Positions 4,619 through 6,426 of a stretch of DNA of 6,426 nucleotides are shown here, in pieces. This stretch comes from Chitinophagaceae bacterium (lineage in GTDB: Bacteria; Bacteroidota; Bacteroidia; Chitinophagales; Chitinophagaceae). Each line of letters begins with the position of its first letter. Positions within the stretch are counted from its first letter, which is position 1. The stretch covers positions 1-6,426 of the forward strand of contig DMPB01000059.1 of assembly GCA_003456175.1 (NCBI GenBank). Direction: 5' to 3'. A model generated the notes under the pieces. The model was not told where the DNA came from and did not search any database. It saw only the letters and a program-made list of their open reading frames with translations. Position numbers and translations under genes: made by a program.

Positions 4619-6426
4619 TTAGTACCGAAATAAGCCTTCCATCACCTCGTGTAACCTCGATGCTGCCATAAACTGTTTTTCTAGTTCTAAATTAAACGGT
4701 ACCGGTGTATCTAAACTAGCGCAGCGCTTTACAGGAGCATCTAAATATTCGAAACAGTGCTCGGCAATCCAAGCTGCTACTTCACCACCAATACCACCAA
4801 TTAGCGTATCCTCATGCAGCAATAGCACTTTGCCTGTGGCTTTTACCGCAAGGGCAATAGCTGCTTCATCAAAGGGCAATAAGGTTCGCAAATCGAGAAT
4901 ATAACAACTTACTTCCGGATGTTCTTTAGCATAATTCGTTGCCCAAAGCACGCCCATGCCATAGGTTATAATGGTGACATCGCTGCCGGCTTGCACTACT
5001 CTAGCCTTACCAATAGGCACTTCGTAGGCAACTTCGGGCACCATTCCACTGCAACTACGATACAACCCCTTATGCTCAAAAAACATTACCGGATTACCAT
5101 CGTTAAAAGCACTCATAAGTAAGCCTTTAGCGCAAGCAGGTGTACTTGGATATACCACCTTTAGGCCGGGCGTATGTACAAACCAAGCTTCGTTGCTTTG
5201 ACTATGATATGGCCCAGCGCCCACCCCACCGCCAGTAGGCATACGCACTACGACAGAGGCATTTTGGCCCCAGCGATAATGAATTTTAGCGAGGTTATTT
5301 ACAATTTGGTTGAAACCAACGGTTACAAAATCGGCAAACTGCATTTCCATCATGCTTTTAAAGCCTTCTAGGCTGAGGCCCATGGCTGTTCCTACTATAG
5401 CGCTTTCGCATAAAGGCGTGTTTCTAACCCTTTGCTTACCAAATTGCTGCACAAAGCCTTCGGTAATTTTAAAGGCTCCACCATATTCTGCAATATCCTG
5501 CCCCATAAGTACCAAATTAGCATGGCGCTCCATACTTTGCCATAAGCCTTCTTTGATAGCATCGATCATACGAAGTTCTTTGGCAGGCGTTGGCACTGCG
5601 ATGTTTGGCTCAGACATGTTGTAAGTAGGTAAGCCCGATGCTGTTATGGGTGCATATACATCGTTGATTTCTTCCGTTGTATTCGGCAGTATGGCTGGCG
5701 CCTCAAATGCAATGGCCAATTCTGCCTCAATGCTTTGTTTTTGTTGCTGGTGAATAGCCTCAATGGCATTTACCGTAAGGATACCTTCTTGTAACAACCA
5801 ATCTTCATAGTTTTTAATAGGGTCTTTTGCTGCCCAAGTTTCAAACAAATGATTGGGTACATATTTGGTGCCGCTTGCCTCTTCGTGACCACGCATTCGG
5901 AAAGTGACACACTCTATGAGATAGGGCTTTTGCTCTCTAATGCAATAATCTCTAACACCTTCTAAAGTATCGAGCACTTCAAGGATGTTATTACCATCGA
6001 TACGCACCCCTTCCATGCCATAGCCAGCTGCTCGCTGTACTAAGCTTTCGCAACGGTATTGTTCGTTCACTGGCGTACTTAATCCGTAACCATTGTTTTC
6101 GATGATAAAAATTACGGGCAACTCCCACACTGCTGCTACATTGAGCGCTTCGTGAAAATCGCCTTCGCTAGTGCCACCATCGCCAGTAAATGCCACCGAT
6201 ACTTTTTGCTCGCCACGTAATTTGTGTGCCAAGGCAGTGCCACAAGCCACTGCCAATTGCGGCCCTAAATGGCTGATCATACCACAGATGTGGTGTTCTT
6301 TGCTGCCAAAATGAAAACTGCGTTCACGCCCTTTGCTGTATCCTTCTTTATTACCCTGCCATTGCATGAATAGTTTATGCAGCGGCATATTACGGGTGGT
6401 GAATACACCTAAGTTTCTGTGCAGTG
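4619..6426 (-). CDS. 2-oxo acid dehydrogenase E1, alpha and beta fused, 5' partial
   Basis: This thiamine diphosphate enzyme decarboxylates a 2-oxo acid and passes the acyl group to the lipoyl arm of E2. The frame is open to the right edge (about 12 codons beyond the Met codon at 6388), so the true start and part of the alpha N-terminus lie outside. Numbering from that Met, the alpha part shows the diphosphate-binding motif GDG at 69-71 ending in NN at 98-99, and RGHEEAS at 166-172. A linker of low similarity (about 225-268) leads to the beta part, with the cofactor-activating glutamate E328 in TPLCES, GPYHSQ with H395, FFEHKGLYR at 436-444, and the C-terminal transketolase-type domain (GGIGGEVAAW). 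E1 usually has separate alpha and beta genes; fusion is known in several bacteria including Bacteroidota. Branched-chain 2-oxo acid dehydrogenase is my first guess, with pyruvate or 2-oxo acids generally as alternatives. Two motif copies lie in the beta C-terminal domain and near the linker. Confidence 0.9.
   Translation of the reverse strand, partial: LHRNLGVFTTRNMPLHKLFMQWQGNKEGYSKGRERSFHFGSKEHHICGMISHLGPQLAVACGTALAHKLRGEQKVSVAFTGDGGTSEGDFHEALNVAAVWELPVIFIIENNGYGLSTPVNEQYRCESLVQRAAGYGMEGVRIDGNNILEVLDTLEGVRDYCIREQKPYLIECVTFRMRGHEEASGTKYVPNHLFETWAAKDPIKNYEDWLLQEGILTVNAIEAIHQQQKQSIEAELAIAFEAPAILPNTTEEINDVYAPITASGLPTYNMSEPNIAVPTPAKELRMIDAIKEGLWQSMERHANLVLMGQDIAEYGGAFKITEGFVQQFGKQRVRNTPLCESAIVGTAMGLSLEGFKSMMEMQFADFVTVGFNQIVNNLAKIHYRWGQNASVVVRMPTGGGVGAGPYHSQSNEAWFVHTPGLKVVYPSTPACAKGLLMSAFNDGNPVMFFEHKGLYRSCSGMVPEVAYEVPIGKARVVQAGSDVTIITYGMGVLWATNYAKEHPEVSCYILDLRTLLPFDEAAIALAVKATGKVLLLHEDTLIGGIGGEVAAWIAEHCFEYLDAPVKRCASLDTPVPFNLELEKQFMAASRLHEVMEGLFRY
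4841..4853 (+). repeat. Dispersed 13-bp motif, copy 7 (12 of 13)
   Basis: TTTTACCGCAAGG differs from the consensus only at the first base. It is antisense to the E1 gene over IALAVK in the beta C-terminal domain. Confidence 0.75.
5768..5780 (+). repeat. Dispersed 13-bp motif, copy 8 (exact)
   Basis: ATTTACCGTAAGG is identical to copy 6. It is antisense to the E1 gene over ILTVN, close to the alpha-beta linker. Confidence 0.85.

Noticed and set aside
5310..5624. Plus-strand open frame of 104 codons inside the E1 gene
   Set aside because: It is wholly antisense to conserved E1 beta codons and has no recognisable protein features; the other opposite-strand frames within fabF, rnc and E1 were rejected for the same reason.

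Overview
This window looks like chromosomal DNA from a member of the Bacteroidota, perhaps Chitinophagaceae-like. The signs are moderate-to-low G+C, starts without Shine-Dalgarno sequences, a TTG-N20-TATGTTTG promoter-like element of the Bacteroidota type ahead of gpsA, the acpP-fabF-rnc gene order, and a 2-oxo acid dehydrogenase E1 with alpha and beta parts fused in one chain. The lineage is inferred from protein style, not from a database search.

Layout: hemW (plus strand, 5' end outside the window) covers 2-1012 and converges, with a 17-nt gap, on a minus-strand block. Read in the direction of transcription (right to left), that block is the fused E1 gene (6426-4619, N-terminus outside the window), acpP (4473-4237), fabF (4130-2877), rnc (2872-2165, 4 nt after fabF) and gpsA (2028-1030, probably with its own promoter). 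Coding density is high; the only gaps are about 145 nt (E1/acpP), 106 nt (acpP/fabF) and 136 nt (rnc/gpsA). No tRNA, rRNA, insertion sequence, CRISPR array or defence gene is visible.

Function: E1 makes acyl-CoA, possibly branched primers for fatty acid synthesis. AcpP carries the growing chain, FabF elongates it, and GpsA supplies glycerol-3-phosphate for phospholipids. RNase III (rnc) processes double-stranded RNA, and HemW is a haem chaperone related to the radical-SAM HemN family. Most of the region therefore serves membrane lipid synthesis.

The notable signal is not a gene. A 13-bp motif, ATTTRCCGYAAGG, occurs six times exactly and twice with changes, on both strands and in several reading frames, inside genes and in two of the gaps. 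Under a uniform-base model far less than one exact match is expected. Density, strand mixing and avoidance of the most conserved genes resemble DNA uptake sequences of Neisseria and Pasteurellaceae. I know of no such motif described in Bacteroidota, and its function here is unproven.
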